Part shown: one piece after another, positions 42,538 through 53,774 of the stretch
Layout: every line of letters starts with the position of its first letter
Position numbering within the stretch: position 1 is the stretch's first letter
Assembly: GCA_947184155.2 (NCBI GenBank)
Contig: CAMXCT020003151.1
Location: 1 to 64,000, forward strand
Direction: 5' to 3'
Source of the DNA: Cladocopium goreaui
Taxonomy: Eukaryota > Sar > Dinophyceae > Suessiales > Symbiodiniaceae
Length of the DNA stretch: 64,000 nucleotides
Notes under the pieces: generated by a model
Database searches by the model: none
What the model was told of the DNA's origin: nothing
Seen by the model: only the letters and a program-made list of their open reading frames with translations
Translations under genes and position numbers: made by a program

Positions 42538-42801
42538 CTGTTTGAGAACTGCGTTTGTTACGAGGTCGTGCCCCCGTCATGGAAACAGCCAAATTGTTTA
42601 TTCTCATCCCATTAACTATAGTTGATAATATATCATAAACCTGACAGTTATTGGACTTATCATGGGAAGTTGGTTGACACGCAGGGACGTTGGTGCTTCC
42701 ATTCAACAGCCAACTTTCCGAGAATGGGGACCGCCAGTCAGGCTTGGAGGACCACTGTGAATGCTTTGACAAAGTCGGTGAAAGATAACTGGCCCTACGT
42801 A

Positions 42802-42905
42802 TACCCTTCGGTAATTTAACAGTTTGCCACGAAAAACGACCCATTTAACTCGATGATATACCGGTAAAAGAGGTGAATTTACATAGCAATGTTCAATTAC
42901 CATAT
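42802..42905. mobile_element. MITE family A, diverged copy
   Basis: TACCCTTCGGTAATTTAACA at the left, and ATGTTCAATTACCATATAAT at the right where GAGGGTA has decayed. Confidence 0.55.
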
Positions 42906-43023
42906 AATGCGGTTTCCGATCCATCCATGATTGCTTTGGGATTCAACATCCCAATTTTCCAGACCATGATCTGCTCTTTCCGTGACTACATATTGACATA
43001 TTGCAAATCAATGTTTTTTGCAA

Positions 43024-43122
43024 TGTATCCTCCAGTAATCAACAGGGGCAATTGAACATCCACCATTTATAGATGATTTTCCTATTAAAACCTCCATCCA
43101 TGTTTGATGACACCAGAGATAA
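43024..43122. mobile_element. MITE family A variant, decayed
   Basis: TATCCTCCAGTAATCAACAG at the left and ATGTTTGATGACACCAGAGA at the right, similar to the 131-bp variant at 26011. Confidence 0.45.
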
Positions 43123-43454
43123 AATTATGCTGATGCAGCCCTGAAGTAATGTTCACGATTCCCGTGCTTTGTGAACCATTCACATGTTTGTATCACGTCG
43201 TCAGACTTGTTATTACCCGACCTGAAAACAATCTGCATTTTTTTGTGGAATTGCTGACACAATTTTCTTGATGTGTTTCTTATCCAATAATTTTGGTTTT
43301 CCACTTCCAGCCTGGTGAAAAGCACAATGACCATATCACCAGATCACGTTGCGTGGTGAAAAATACCCCATCAACCATCATCAACCACCCCAACAAAACA
43401 ACTCAGAAACCATGGGTACCCTGAGGTATTCATCACATATTGTCCCATGACACT

Positions 43455-43600
43455 ATGTATATATATAACACATATATAAGTATAAATATATATGTATACT
43501 GATATATATATATATGTATACTGTACATAAATATATATATATGTATGATTGTATATGTACATGTATATGTATACTATATACTGAATATAAATATATTCCA
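43455..43600. repeat. TA/TGTATA microsatellite
   Basis: Alternating TATATA, TGTATA and AAATATA words over about 145 bp. Tyr/Ile-rich frames on both strands here are artefacts. Confidence 0.85.
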
Positions 43601-43622
43601 TTATATTCCCATTTAACGACAG

Positions 43623-43709
43623 GTAGAAACCCAGCTATGACCCCTGCGGAACCAGGTCTCACGCCTTTCCCAATTCACTCTGCAGCTTTTGCTCAAGGAG
43701 TTCCTACAG
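43623..43709 (+). CDS. Candidate exon, plus-strand gene (part 2)
   Basis: Plus-strand acceptor TTAACGACAG, then RNPAMTPAEPGLTPFPIHSA and AFAQGVPT, ending CCTACAG before GTCGTC. It starts with the two bases needed after exon 40830-40946 and ends in phase 1. Like that exon it is Pro/Gly/Ala/Phe-rich. No domain is recognised. Confidence 0.4.
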
Positions 43710-44174
43710 GTCGTCCCTCTGGTAACGCTTTTTGGTAACGGAACTCATCAACTCACCAATGTTACAAAAAAACAGTAAACCTGTGGGATGGCGGCGAACG
43801 CCATTAAAAGGATGATCGAAGCATTTCATATCTTTGTTGAAGTTGGGATTGCAATACGGTATATACTCAATTATATATATATACACACACGTATATATAC
43901 CTACCATGTTCATACTTGTTGACTACAGCCCTATAGGTATTGCCAGCAACTAATAGCTACATGACTAAGAACAAGTGTGTTCCATCAAATGGTGTGGTCG
44001 TTCCCAGAAACAAAAAAAACATTGGTGATTTACATTGTCCCCATTAGTTGGATAATATGATTCTAATATCCAAAAACAATAGGATAGTCATATCATATAT
44101 ATATATTCATATATCATATTCCTAATATTCCCTAATAACATCCCCACATAATCCCCACATAACATTCCCATCAG

Positions 44175-44323
44175 GTGGTAAACGAATAGAAATGAGAGCT
44201 ATTGTCGAACTATGTCCCGGGCGGAAAAACCAAGAAACGCTGGGAGACACCAGCAGGGAAACATCACTGGAGGCTGGTTTGGAAGTAACCTCAGGCCCAT
44301 ATAATCCCCATAGATTCTACTAA
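44175..44323 (+). CDS. Candidate terminal exon, plus-strand gene (part 3)
   Basis: Plus-strand acceptor TTCCCATCAG in the phase required by the previous exon, then MRAIVELCPGRKNQETLGDT and SRETSLEAGLEVTSG, with a stop at 44321. The chain 40830-44323 is built only on phase and composition and could be wrong. Other frames here are also open for shorter stretches. Confidence 0.3.
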
Positions 44324-44329
44324 CATCCG

Positions 44330-45140
44330 AAAAAAAAAACTATTCCCAAAAACAACTTCGCCAGAATTTATATCCCCTGTGGTGATTTCTTTCTCGGCCG
44401 CCAAAGTCATGTTTTTGTTGCATGATGTCCTTTTTACGTGCCTGAATTGAGCTTTAACTCCCCTCCCAACATTTGGGTACGTTTCTTCAAACTCTGCGAG
44501 CAGAGGCAGGACCATCATGTGGTTACGTTTTTTGAATGTGCGTTCGGTTGCACTTTGCGGATTGAACGTGCATCACGTTTGCAACAGGGATGAAGTGCAA
44601 ACAACCAACACAGGCTCAAATCAACGATTTCTACTCGGGACGTGTTGTTTGTTTTTGTTTTTCAACATTACGCACAGCACAGTAGGTTGACATGATCATA
44701 TGTTGATATCCCCATCCGATCCCCATTAGCTCCAGTATAATATAATTCCCTATAAAGGGAGGGCATTATCGTTAAATAATTCCCCGGTAGAAAAAAATAA
44801 AAACCATCGTTACTATTCTGCATTTGATCAGGTTCACAATATATTTAAAATACAGACATAATATCCCAATATATTTATATATCTGTGATGGTTCACACGT
44901 GGGTCCAAAATGAGGTTTGAAAACCGTATGTTTTTCTTTAACCGTGGAATATTTTAAAAAAATAATCGGGGGTAAAAAAAATCAAGTCTTTGGAAACCTT
45001 ATAAATAAACATGGTAAATCCCATTACAACATCTTTTATGATAAAACCTTAAAAATAAACATGGTAAAGACACGGTAAATAAGAAAAGACTTGGTAAATT
45101 CTGACCACAACAATGGTTCAATCATAGTAAATCCACAACA
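44330..45140. other. Non-coding, AT-rich
   Basis: A short minus frame at 44291-44518 has no features. No repeat family is present. Confidence 0.4.
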
Positions 45141-45145
45141 TCTCC

Positions 45146-45230
45146 CATGGCATCTTCGCTTAAACCGCGCCTGTCGCTTCAGCTCCCATCTTTTGGCCTT
45201 CTCTTGATGCTCCGCCAAGCGCTCCTCCAC
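45146..45230 (-). CDS. Candidate exon, charged coiled-coil helix
   Basis: Minus-strand acceptor TTTGTTTCAG at 45231 with a good pyrimidine lead, then VEERLAEHQEKAKRWELKRQ and ARFKRRCHG, a long basic/acidic helix. A GA donor (CCATGG then GAGATG) may end it. It is the first (5'-most) of the helical exons on this strand between 31 and 45 kb. Confidence 0.5.
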
Positions 45231-45311
45231 CTGAAACAAACGACGTGGCGAGGGGAAAAAAACAAATTACTTTACTTCGTGTGATCCCCACCATGACATT
45301 TATACATTTTC

Positions 45312-45790
45312 TTACTGGCAAATCTTCTGGCATTCTATCTGACATATCTTCTGACATTCTATTTGGCATTCTATCTGGCATATCTTCTGGCATATGATAT
45401 GGCATATCTTCTGGCATTCTATCTGGCAAATCTTCTGGCATTCTATCTGGCATATCTCCTGGCACTCTATCTGACATATCTTCTGGCATTCAATCTGGCA
45501 TTCTATCTGGCATATCTTCTGGCATATATTCTGACATATCTTCTGGCATTCTATCTGACATATCTTCTGGCATATATTCTGACATATCTTCTGGCATATC
45601 TTCTGGCATATCTTCTGGCATATCTTCTGACATATCTATCTGGCATATCTTCTGGCATATTTTCTGGCATTCTATCTGGCATATTTCTTCTGGCATTCTA
45701 TCTGGCATTCTATCTGGCATCTTCTTCTGGCATTCTATCTGGCATTCTATCATTCTATCTGGCATATCTTCTGGCATATCTGACATTCTT
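45312..45790. repeat. 12-bp tandem array CTGGCATATCTT/CTGGCATTCTAT
   Basis: About 40 units of two alternating 12-bp forms, with a few 3-nt insertions. As 12 bp is in codon phase, both strands give long open frames (Asp-Met-Pro-Glu on minus, Leu-Ala-Tyr on plus), which I treat as by-products. The minus frame is acidic, regular and Met-rich, so translation cannot be fully excluded. Confidence 0.9.
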
Positions 45791-45836
45791 TCTTTCTCTT
45801 TCTTCTGCACATTCTTTGTCCCATATCTTCCTACAT

Positions 45837-46060
45837 GAGGTCCGGCAGGGAACACTTGGCGTGGATACTCGCGGTTGAGGTCAGGGAACACTGGGATGGT
45901 CGTGGTTGAGGTCCGGCAGGGAACACTTGGCATGGATACTCGCAGTTGAGGTCCGGCAGGGAACACTGGGCGTGGATGGTCGTGGTTGAGGTCCGGCAGG
46001 GAACACTGGGCGTGGGTGGTCGTGGTTGAGGTCCGGCAGAGAACACTGTGGATCGCGGGT
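45837..46060. repeat. 40-bp minisatellite, ~6 units
   Basis: GAGGTCCGGCAGGGAACACT, then .GGCGTGGATGGTCGTGGTT, starts at 45837, 45908, 45948, 45988 and 46028, with a shortened 31-bp unit at about 45877. Confidence 0.95.
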
Positions 46061-46065
46061 CGCAG

Positions 46066-46215
46066 TTGAGCAAGGACGACGAGGACGACGAGGACGACGA
46101 GGACGACGAGGACGACGAGGACGACAGGACGACAAGGATGACAAGGAGGACGAGGAGGAGGAGGAGAGGAGGACGAGGCAGGAGGAGGCGGAGGAGGAGG
46201 AGGAGGAGGAGGCAA
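46066..46215. repeat. GACGACGAG/GGAGGA purine-rich array
   Basis: Regular GAGGACGAC units pass into GGAGGAGGA. The strand bias (purines on plus) extends about 150 bp and directly abuts the 40-bp minisatellite. Confidence 0.95.
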
Positions 46216-46219
46216 CTGA

Positions 46220-47310
46220 CATAAAATCTAACAACCCTCACCTGGCAGGTGGGGAATAAATTGGATTTGACCAACAAACCTTGGGGAATATTGGGGAATA
46301 TTGGGCATGTAGCCAGTAGAACTAATGCGGATTTGACTTAAAATCGAAGTGATTGGTTCACAAACCGCTCATGAGGATCTTAAGCTATACATAGCTATAC
46401 AGGGCTGTTGCCGTTGAACATCCACATGAGCATCTCACAGAAGACTTGCTTTTTCTGACGCAACGAGACAATTAACAAAGCGCATTAAACTCACTTTCCC
46501 AATTGGATTTGGGATTTAAGTATCACAAACTGGGATTTGACCAGCCGAAGTTGTGATGATATAACCCAAAAGTCTTGCTGCAACAGCTACTGCGCGATTT
46601 AAGCCACATGGGATTTCACTCGGGGGATATCATCATGAGCAAACCGACATGTATCATTGAAGTATTTTTCAAGTGAGGGGTTGCAGCCACGAAGGACATG
46701 TTCTCAAACACAAATGCTATGCTATCCAAAGCACATAAATGTGGATATTTTTCCAATCACCGCGTGCAATGAGCAAATCTAAGACCCGGAATGCAAACAG
46801 GGCCTCGCAACAAATGGACAAGACTTGGAGGTTGAGCGAAACATAAAAAAACAAATCCAACTGACACAGCTGATATTCAACATAGTTTCTCAGCAAAGTT
46901 AAGCATTGCAATGTGCTGTCTACGACTATCACTCGAGCATTGGATCCAAATTGACTGGTTGATGGGTGAATGGGGGTTGTCTTCATCCAGAAATACTCAT
47001 AGCTTCCAAAACCCATGGTACATTGAATCCACTGGGTATCATTGGCTTTATTTAAGGCAGGTGAAAGTCACAGAAAATCACGGCGCTTCCGAGAAAACTG
47101 AGGGATTTCTTGTGGAACAAAAATATCGTAAGTAAGTTCTCTCTCCACGACAATTTATTGTTTTAGTTCATAAACCGAAAACCCATCCATTTTGGGGGGT
47201 ACTTATAGCCTAAATAGCAAACACTAGGATTGCCAAGTTTTCAATGGGAGTAAAACGCAAGACACAGCCCAAAAAAGCACCACAAAACGGTCGACCATCA
47301 CCCCGCGAAA
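46220..47310. other. No supported gene
   Basis: Single-copy AT-rich DNA. A 99-codon minus frame at 46717-47016 is hydrophobic in part but has no splice or family support. Confidence 0.35.
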
Positions 47311-47350
47311 ACACCTCATCGATGGTGGCTGGAACATCAGAGGTGTTCAC
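47270..47350 (-). CDS. Candidate exon, hypothetical protein
   Basis: Minus-strand acceptor GTCTTTTCCAG at 47351, then VNTSDVPATIDEVFSRGDGR and PFCGAFLGC. A GT donor (GATGAG then GTGTTT) could end the exon at 47315, or the longer reading may hold. A plus-strand basic frame is also open. Confidence 0.35.
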
Positions 47351-47627
47351 CTGGAAAAGACGGCCAACTCAAAACAGTGCAATCATACAAGGAAACATAT
47401 GGAAAAATGCCATGACAATATGTATATATATATACACACATATATATATATATAAATATGCCTATATATATAAGTCTATATAGATGTGTATATGTCTCTG
47501 TATATATATATGTCTATCATCTATAAAACTGATAATCCCATGAAACATCGATGGATCCACTGGATGACAATCCGATGTTAGTCTGCTGGCTGCCAGACTA
47601 GGAGAGTTTCGTAGGGGAAGAACGAGA

Positions 47628-47733
47628 CTGGTTGGTGGTTTTAACATGTTTTAACCATCTTGAAAAATATGAAAGTCAATGGGACGGATTATCCCATATA
47701 TTATGGAACAAAATGATTGAAACCAGCAACCAG
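47628..47733. mobile_element. MITE family B, full copy
   Basis: CTGGTTGGTGGTTTTAACAT to ATTGAAACCAGCAACCAG, 106 bp, with the family's TATCCCATATATTATGGAAC interior. Confidence 0.85.
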
Positions 47734-47739
47734 GAGAAT

Positions 47740-49825
47740 ATTTGAAGGCATGGAGAGCAAGAAGGAGCAAAAATAAACAACGGGCAAGAGGAAAAGCAGA
47801 TGATGAATACCAGCTGTATGTAAACCAATATCTACACGATGTGTCTGATATCTTGATACACATACTATATATCAACAATTTCGAACTATGGATATGTATG
47901 GATCAAACAGATTCGACTTCCTGGCTTTTGTTCACTCCAAACTGTGGGAATACACAAAAATCCAGTCGCGTGAGTCGAAGTATGTCGAAGTCAACTTGAC
48001 CTCCCGCGCAGATAGACCACTAGCCATTTCGAAAAACATCTGTAGTGACAAAGTCGCGGACTTTCGAAAGTTTGGGTTTGGACATGAACAAACGATTTTT
48101 ACATGTATTTCTACTTAATGATCATTTTCGCCATCAAATCAATTGGGATTTTTACTCGGTGTTAAATCACCCAGTTTAAAACACTGCAAAAATAAAACAT
48201 ATGTATATCCCATCATAAACCATTGATATATATATATATATGTATATTATCCCAATAATCTATATATATGTATACCCAACATAATATTACCCAAAATATA
48301 TCATATATATATATATATATCCCACTGATCCCATCCTCCATTCAGATTCAACACCTACTCGGTTGGTGTTGTTGAATATGGACGGGGGGGGAGGGATTCA
48401 TATCCATATCCAAGAAATCCCATTATCCATTCAATCCCTTAAAATGTCATATCCCACTAGTATCCTACAGGGATGTGCCTTGCCTTAAGTTGGACTTAGG
48501 GGCTTAATAAAAGGACTTAAGGAAGTTAACTTAAAGTTATGTTAAGTTATGTTATAGGTTTTGTAAGTTAAGTTATATCTTTTGTATTTGTTTTTCTCTA
48601 ATCTGTACTATGTTGTTCAATTCCTCATGTGTGCCTGGCCGGTTGTGTTGTTTTTCCATTGCGTGTCTTTTCTGTGGCTTGTGACCTCGAAATGCGAACA
48701 GATTATGGTAAAAACATGACCATGTTGCCTTTGGCAGTGGTCCATGCAGGCACATGCATGTTTGTCATGCATCTGTATTCAACAACATCTTTTTGTTTTT
48801 TGTTTTGGAAGGTTTTGAAAGAGTCCTTCGCAGTTTTTAGGAAACACCAAAAAACACATGTTTAACACCTACGCGTTTACAAATGCAATTGGTCTGAGAC
48901 GTGGTTACACCATCGCGTTCCCTTCTATTGTTAATCTTTTCATGAGGATACACAAGTGCGTTCTCTTCTTTTTGTGGAAACACATCCCAAACATTTACAT
49001 ATTTCACCGTCATGTGATTGTAGGTGGAAACACATTTTTAATACATTCGCGTTTACAATCTCTGTTTGGTTTATATGTTGGGAAACACATACGTATTTAT
49101 TATGTATTATCTACATACAGTCGGGAAACACACGCGCATATCTATGCTTTTATTGGCTAATCAAGAGGCGACACATGCGCGTTCCTTTGTTTTCTGGTCT
49201 ATTCTATTGGATATACTCATGCGTTTCCAGATGCAGCTTCTCTCATCCCTCCACACTAGGCCAGCCATTGTTTTCTCCCGGGAACACTGCGTCAGTGATA
49301 TCTTCTGCAAGGCTGTATAAGGAAAAAAGGCCTGTAGGCCACGAGACTCTGTTCCAGCTGTCAAAGTGTTCCAAACTTCTTGCGATAAAAAAGAACTGCA
49401 AGATTTGAAATCCTGCAATGTCGCTCTCTGCGCGACAGCAGTTCCTGGTTCTGCCATGCTTTCAAGGAGTTAGCGCTTCACTTGGGAAAAAAAATGGCTA
49501 CCATTAAAAACATCGTTCTAGACGACAAAAAACGCTATCTTTGCTAACTTTTTTGTATTTTTTTTGACGTATGTGCTATCTCATGTTATATTTCCCTATC
49601 TATTGATATAAATCCCACATGACTTATACAAGATACCACCATTTATAAATATATATACTTGAACCATGCTATAAAATTAAATATACAACATATAAAATGA
49701 TTTGGATGTCAAGGCACATCATTGTATGATTATCCCATTCATATCCTATGATTGTTCCACTAATATCCTATGATTATCTGATTCTCCCAATACTTGGAGG
49801 AACCACCGGAACCACATAAGTTTTC
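47740..49825. other. Non-coding, with repeat blocks
   Basis: Holds TA microsatellites at 48225-48320, a GTTAAGTTATGTTA-type block at 48520-48580, and a degenerate repeat at 48850-49215 in which GAAACACA and GCGTTTAC/GCGTTC alternate about every 60-80 bp. No exon is supported. Confidence 0.5.
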
Positions 49826-49827
49826 TC

Positions 49828-49894
49828 AAGGCGCGGGTGGGACGATTCGCAGTTCTTCGAAGAGCTTCAGCGACAAAGGTGTGTGCAAGAGCAC
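49828..49894 (-). CDS. Candidate exon, hypothetical protein
   Basis: Minus-strand acceptor GTCCGCACAG at 49895, then VLLHTPLSLKLFEELRIVPP. Two other frames across 49800-49950 (one plus, Ser/Glu-rich; one minus, Arg-rich) are open as well, so this is tentative. Confidence 0.3.
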
Positions 49895-49957
49895 CTGTGC
49901 GGACATCGAAACGGTGGTGATCTCCGGTGGTGAAACGTTTCGTAGCATCCACCATTT

Positions 49958-50068
49958 CTGGTTGGTGGTTGAGCCTACCCCTCTGAAAAATGATGGAGTG
50001 AGTAACAGTTGGGATGATTCTTCGCAATATATGGAAAAATAAAAGCCATGTTCCAAACCACCAACCAG
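49958..50068. mobile_element. MITE family B, full copy (variant)
   Basis: CTGGTTGGTGGTTGAGCCTA to TTCCAAACCACCAACCAG. It shares CTACCCCTCTGAAAAAT with the copy at 16495. Confidence 0.85.
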
Positions 50069-50069
50069 C

Positions 50070-52215
50070 GAAGTTTACTAACTTCGATGATTTGATATGA
50101 ATTCCATTGATGTCCCAATTTAAAGACATAAAAGCTCCATCTGGCATTTCCGCCACGATTCTTGGGGCAAATATTAGCATCAATGGAATTTTTTCATGGG
50201 TTTGTTTGCTTGTTTTTTTATATAATATGTTGATGATTCAATGCAGATAACAATGGGATATTGAAACGTACGTATATCACGGAGAACAATAGGAAATACT
50301 AGTGCTGAATTCACCCATTTTAGATTATTTTAGGATATCAATGGATATATATGGAGATTAATTAATGGGATATTAATCAGAATTAAAGGGATACAGTTCA
50401 CCGTCAGTGTGATAGTTGACATTTGAAGACAGCATGTCTGGGACTGTCTACAAATGGAATAATTATACCACCAAATGGAACCAAATGGGTATTTTCCCCA
50501 AGGTCTAGCAGGGCGAAGGGATTAAATCTGGGACATGGTCAAGGGATCTTCATTTAAAAGGGCTAAACCTGGGTGGTGTCCCCTTCTAAGGTGCAACAAA
50601 ATGTGAGATGATGTGAAAGAACATTGGCCCTGGACGATTTAGATGTTTGGCGCCCTTGTTCCCAAAGGCGGTCAGTGACGGTCAAATGTGTCATGTTCTT
50701 GGCTTTTCTTTGACATCAAGCTGCCAGGCACTTTGGCTGAGCATTGTGACAGCACGTTGGCTTGTCATGTTCCTTTCCCACCAACACATTGGTTGGTGGG
50801 CTTTGACACATTGGTCGCTAGTGGTTTAACGGTTTGGACTCAACAACATCAGCATGTATCCTCTGAATTGGGGGAGCTAGCAACCGGCGAGTAATTTTTG
50901 ATCTGCATCCAAATTGGTCCCATTCGCCTTCCATCTATTTGAAGATAACTCTGCTTTTCAGAATCAATAATAGCAATGTCCAACGAACATGTGCTTGCTA
51001 TTTTGAATGTTTCCAGGACCGGGCAGTCCCTGCAGGATATGATTCTTGGTTTCAACATACTAGACACTTGGGATGTTTTCAAAAAATCGAAAGGTAAAAA
51101 CTGCCAAATCAGCCACTTCTTTTTCCAATGTAGCAATCGGACGTCAAGCAATGTTTCCAAACCACCGCAGCCAAGGTCCATTTCCATCTCACTGTACACC
51201 TTTCCTGAGCCCGTGGAGCCATACATGACCATACACTTATATGAAATCCTTTGGCTTTGGGGCTTCAACATGGAATGATTGTCCAAGTCAACCAAGTTTG
51301 GGAGAAAGACTGAATTTATTGCATTTTGATGGGTGCCTTAAAAGTCCTTAAAATACATTTGGTCGGGTAAGAGCTCGCTTGAAAAAAGTGCCCTTTGCTT
51401 TGAGGAAATTCTGCAAAATATCCGCGCCATTCTTTCATTGCTATGCCCAAGTGGTCGTGGTGTCTATGTTGTGTATCTCGTTGCTGGACTATCATTCACC
51501 TGATATGAGGTCTTTGCAGGAACATCCTGGATTTTTGGCGTTGACATAAATAACAGATGTTGCTCATTCTCAGATTTTCTCATCCCTTTTCGTATCCGTC
51601 AACCTTCCCTTGAAACCCACGTCCCTGAAACAACGCACCCAGCGTTGGATCCGAATCGTAGCGGCAACTCCAACAGCCTCGAAATCTCATGGTAGTTCTT
51701 GTGAGTTCGTAGCTCATGGCGCCTTGCTCATCACTGAATGGATGGGAAAATTCACGTCGGACATGCCCGTATTTCATGGGAAAAGCCATGGGAAAAGCTG
51801 TAGATTTTCGCCTGAAGCAACACATTGAGTCACTAACCATACACTGTTCCCTGCGGGTGGAAAATCTTTCAAAGTGGGGTGCAAAATGATGTGGACAACA
51901 ACAAATCTGTTCAACAAATGTTGGAAACCATCTAAAATCGTGATTTCCCACATAAACAAATGCAATTTTGGGGGTACACCTCATTTTTCAGACCCATTTG
52001 GGCATCATTTTCTGTTCCAGCCAACATCCGTGTGTCGAGGGTTTCTTCCCGATGAGTACCCACATCAAAATCGCTGGTAGATCCTCCCCCAGATCAGCCG
52101 AGAGACGCCATCATTGCCTCAAAATCAGACAGCAGCATGCAAAAGTGAAACATGTCGGACCTGAAGAATGGCAATGATGCATTTGTTCCCAATATGCCAA
52201 AACGCCCCCCCCTTG
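50070..52215. other. No firmly supported gene
   Basis: A family C right end (GGGGGTACACCTCATTTTTC then AGACCC) lies at 51969-51996. A GC-richer island at 51600-51680 reads LLELPLRFGSNAGCVV on minus but without clear splice sites. A 148-codon minus frame (50849-51295) and a 100-codon plus frame overlap each other and are unconvincing. Confidence 0.35.
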
Positions 52216-52231
52216 ACCCCCCCCTTAATCT

Positions 52232-52412
52232 GGTACGGTACGGTGGTACGGTTATGTACGGTTCACTGGTACGGTTGGTACGGTCGGTACGGTTGGTAAG
52301 CGTACCAAACGTACCTTACTAAGCGTACCAAGCGTACCTACCCAAAGCGTACCAAGCGTACTAAGCGCACCAAGCGTACCGTACCAAGCGTACCAAGCGT
52401 AGCGTACCTATC
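52232..52412. repeat. GGTACGGT / AGCGTACC inverted tandem arrays
   Basis: The left half repeats GGTACGGTTGGTACGG; the right half repeats AGCGTACCAAGCGTACC. GGTACG and CGTACC are reverse complements, so the two arrays face each other and can pair, meeting near 52297. Confidence 0.9.
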
Positions 52413-52414
52413 TT

Positions 52415-53320
52415 ATAGCTGGATACCAAGCACCTATCTTGAACTTAGATAAGTTTAAACTGTTAAACACACCCACAAGCAAAAGAAAAAATGATCATCC
52501 TGTGCCTCTCCAATGAAAACCTATGTGGATGAGAAGTCTCATTGGCCAAACACAATAAAGTTATATAAAGTTTAACAATGTGGAATGGAGGTGGAAACAA
52601 CACGCCAAGACAGTTACCAGACTCAGCTGATTTGAGACGGAAAGGGAAACCTCTGCCAGTTGCAATGGATTTATGATTTGTGGTGATACCTCCGCTTGTG
52701 GTTATGGGATGTTATGGCTATCCCGGAGATTGGAGACCCAACACGCAAGCGTTTTTCGCCACGGTGGAATCCGTTGCCAAGCCACGGTTGTCTTACCCCT
52801 CTTGTTGCCTCATCGGATAAGACACCTCTATTGGGGATGGTGAGCCGGTTAGCCCCTTTTGGACACTAAAAGCCACGCATTGATAAAACAAAGAGCTGCC
52901 ACTAAACAAATCACGTGGTCGAGACGAAATGGATACCGTGAAACTATGCATTGAGGTGTTGAACATTCCAAAACTAAACTAAAACTGTGATCCGCGCGCC
53001 TTTTTTAACACGGAAAACCCACTTCTGCAGCCAACAACAGTGTGGCATGACTGCCATGACTGCCATGATTAAGAAACTGTTGGTACCATTCATTGTCCTG
53101 CAGGATGCCTTCATCAAAATGGCACTGCATGAGTTCATGGAAACCAACACATGTGTTGAACCAAATCATAAACATTACCTATCCCTATTACTAATATACA
53201 AGTTGGGATTTTTATGTTACACAATGTTATATATATATGTATATATATATATACACATATCTTTACACATCCCTATATCTATATATATAGAGAGAGAGAG
53301 ATCCTCCTGAACATGGGCAG
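52415..53320. other. No supported gene
   Basis: Single-copy DNA. A TA/GA microsatellite lies at 53230-53302. Confidence 0.4.
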
Positions 53321-53324
53321 GAAA

Positions 53325-53456
53325 ATAATAACCCCATGATGACCTGTGGAGCCAAGCATCGCATCGGAAGGTGCGACAGACTTTGGCACTTTCCACGACA
53401 GCCTCCAAAGAACCTGCGGACGGGGCCTTCCCGTGGAGGGGTTATCTCCTGCAGCT
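53325..53456 (-). CDS. Weak candidate exon downstream of ankyrin exons
   Basis: Minus-strand acceptor GACAGCTGCAG at 53457, opening in the phase left by exon 53775-53823. It reads GDNPSTGRPRPQVLWRLSWK. Another minus frame (AGSLEAVVESAKVCRTF) is more ankyrin-like but does not fit the phase. Confidence 0.25.
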
Positions 53457-53475
53457 GTCCATATCTGGAATGATA

Positions 53476-53579
53476 TACCCTCTGATAAACTAACATAGCT
53501 ATGGAAAATCACCATTTGTGATGGGTAATTTAACTATAAATGGCCATGTTCAATAGCTATGTTAAATTATCAGAGGGTA
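53476..53579. mobile_element. MITE family A, full copy
   Basis: TACCCTCTGATAAACTAACA to TTAAATTATCAGAGGGTA. Both ends carry the matching change (GATAA/TTATC), a compensated variant. Confidence 0.9.
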
Positions 53580-53774
53580 ACGATATATCAAGATCCAATC
53601 TGAATCCCAAACATTGAAAGAGCTAGGAACCAACAGGATTTGCAGGCACCAGAAACTCTGGGATGAACATCCGGCTTCAATTGGATGCCTCCCAGCATCC
53701 ACAGCTGCTTTCAGTGCGGCACCACTCAAGCCAGCGCAAACCAAGCACTTGGAGTTCAGCAAATAGCGACAAAC

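Noticed and set aside
45363-46277. Frames of 148-241 codons, Leu-Ala-Tyr (plus) or Asp-Met-Pro-Glu (minus)
   Set aside because: The 12-bp array and neighbouring minisatellites explain them. Homopeptide Ser/Pro/Arg stretches follow the purine-rich repeat.
50849-51295. 148-codon minus frame and overlapping 100-codon plus frame
   Set aside because: Both open, neither with splice-phase partners, domains or GC enrichment.
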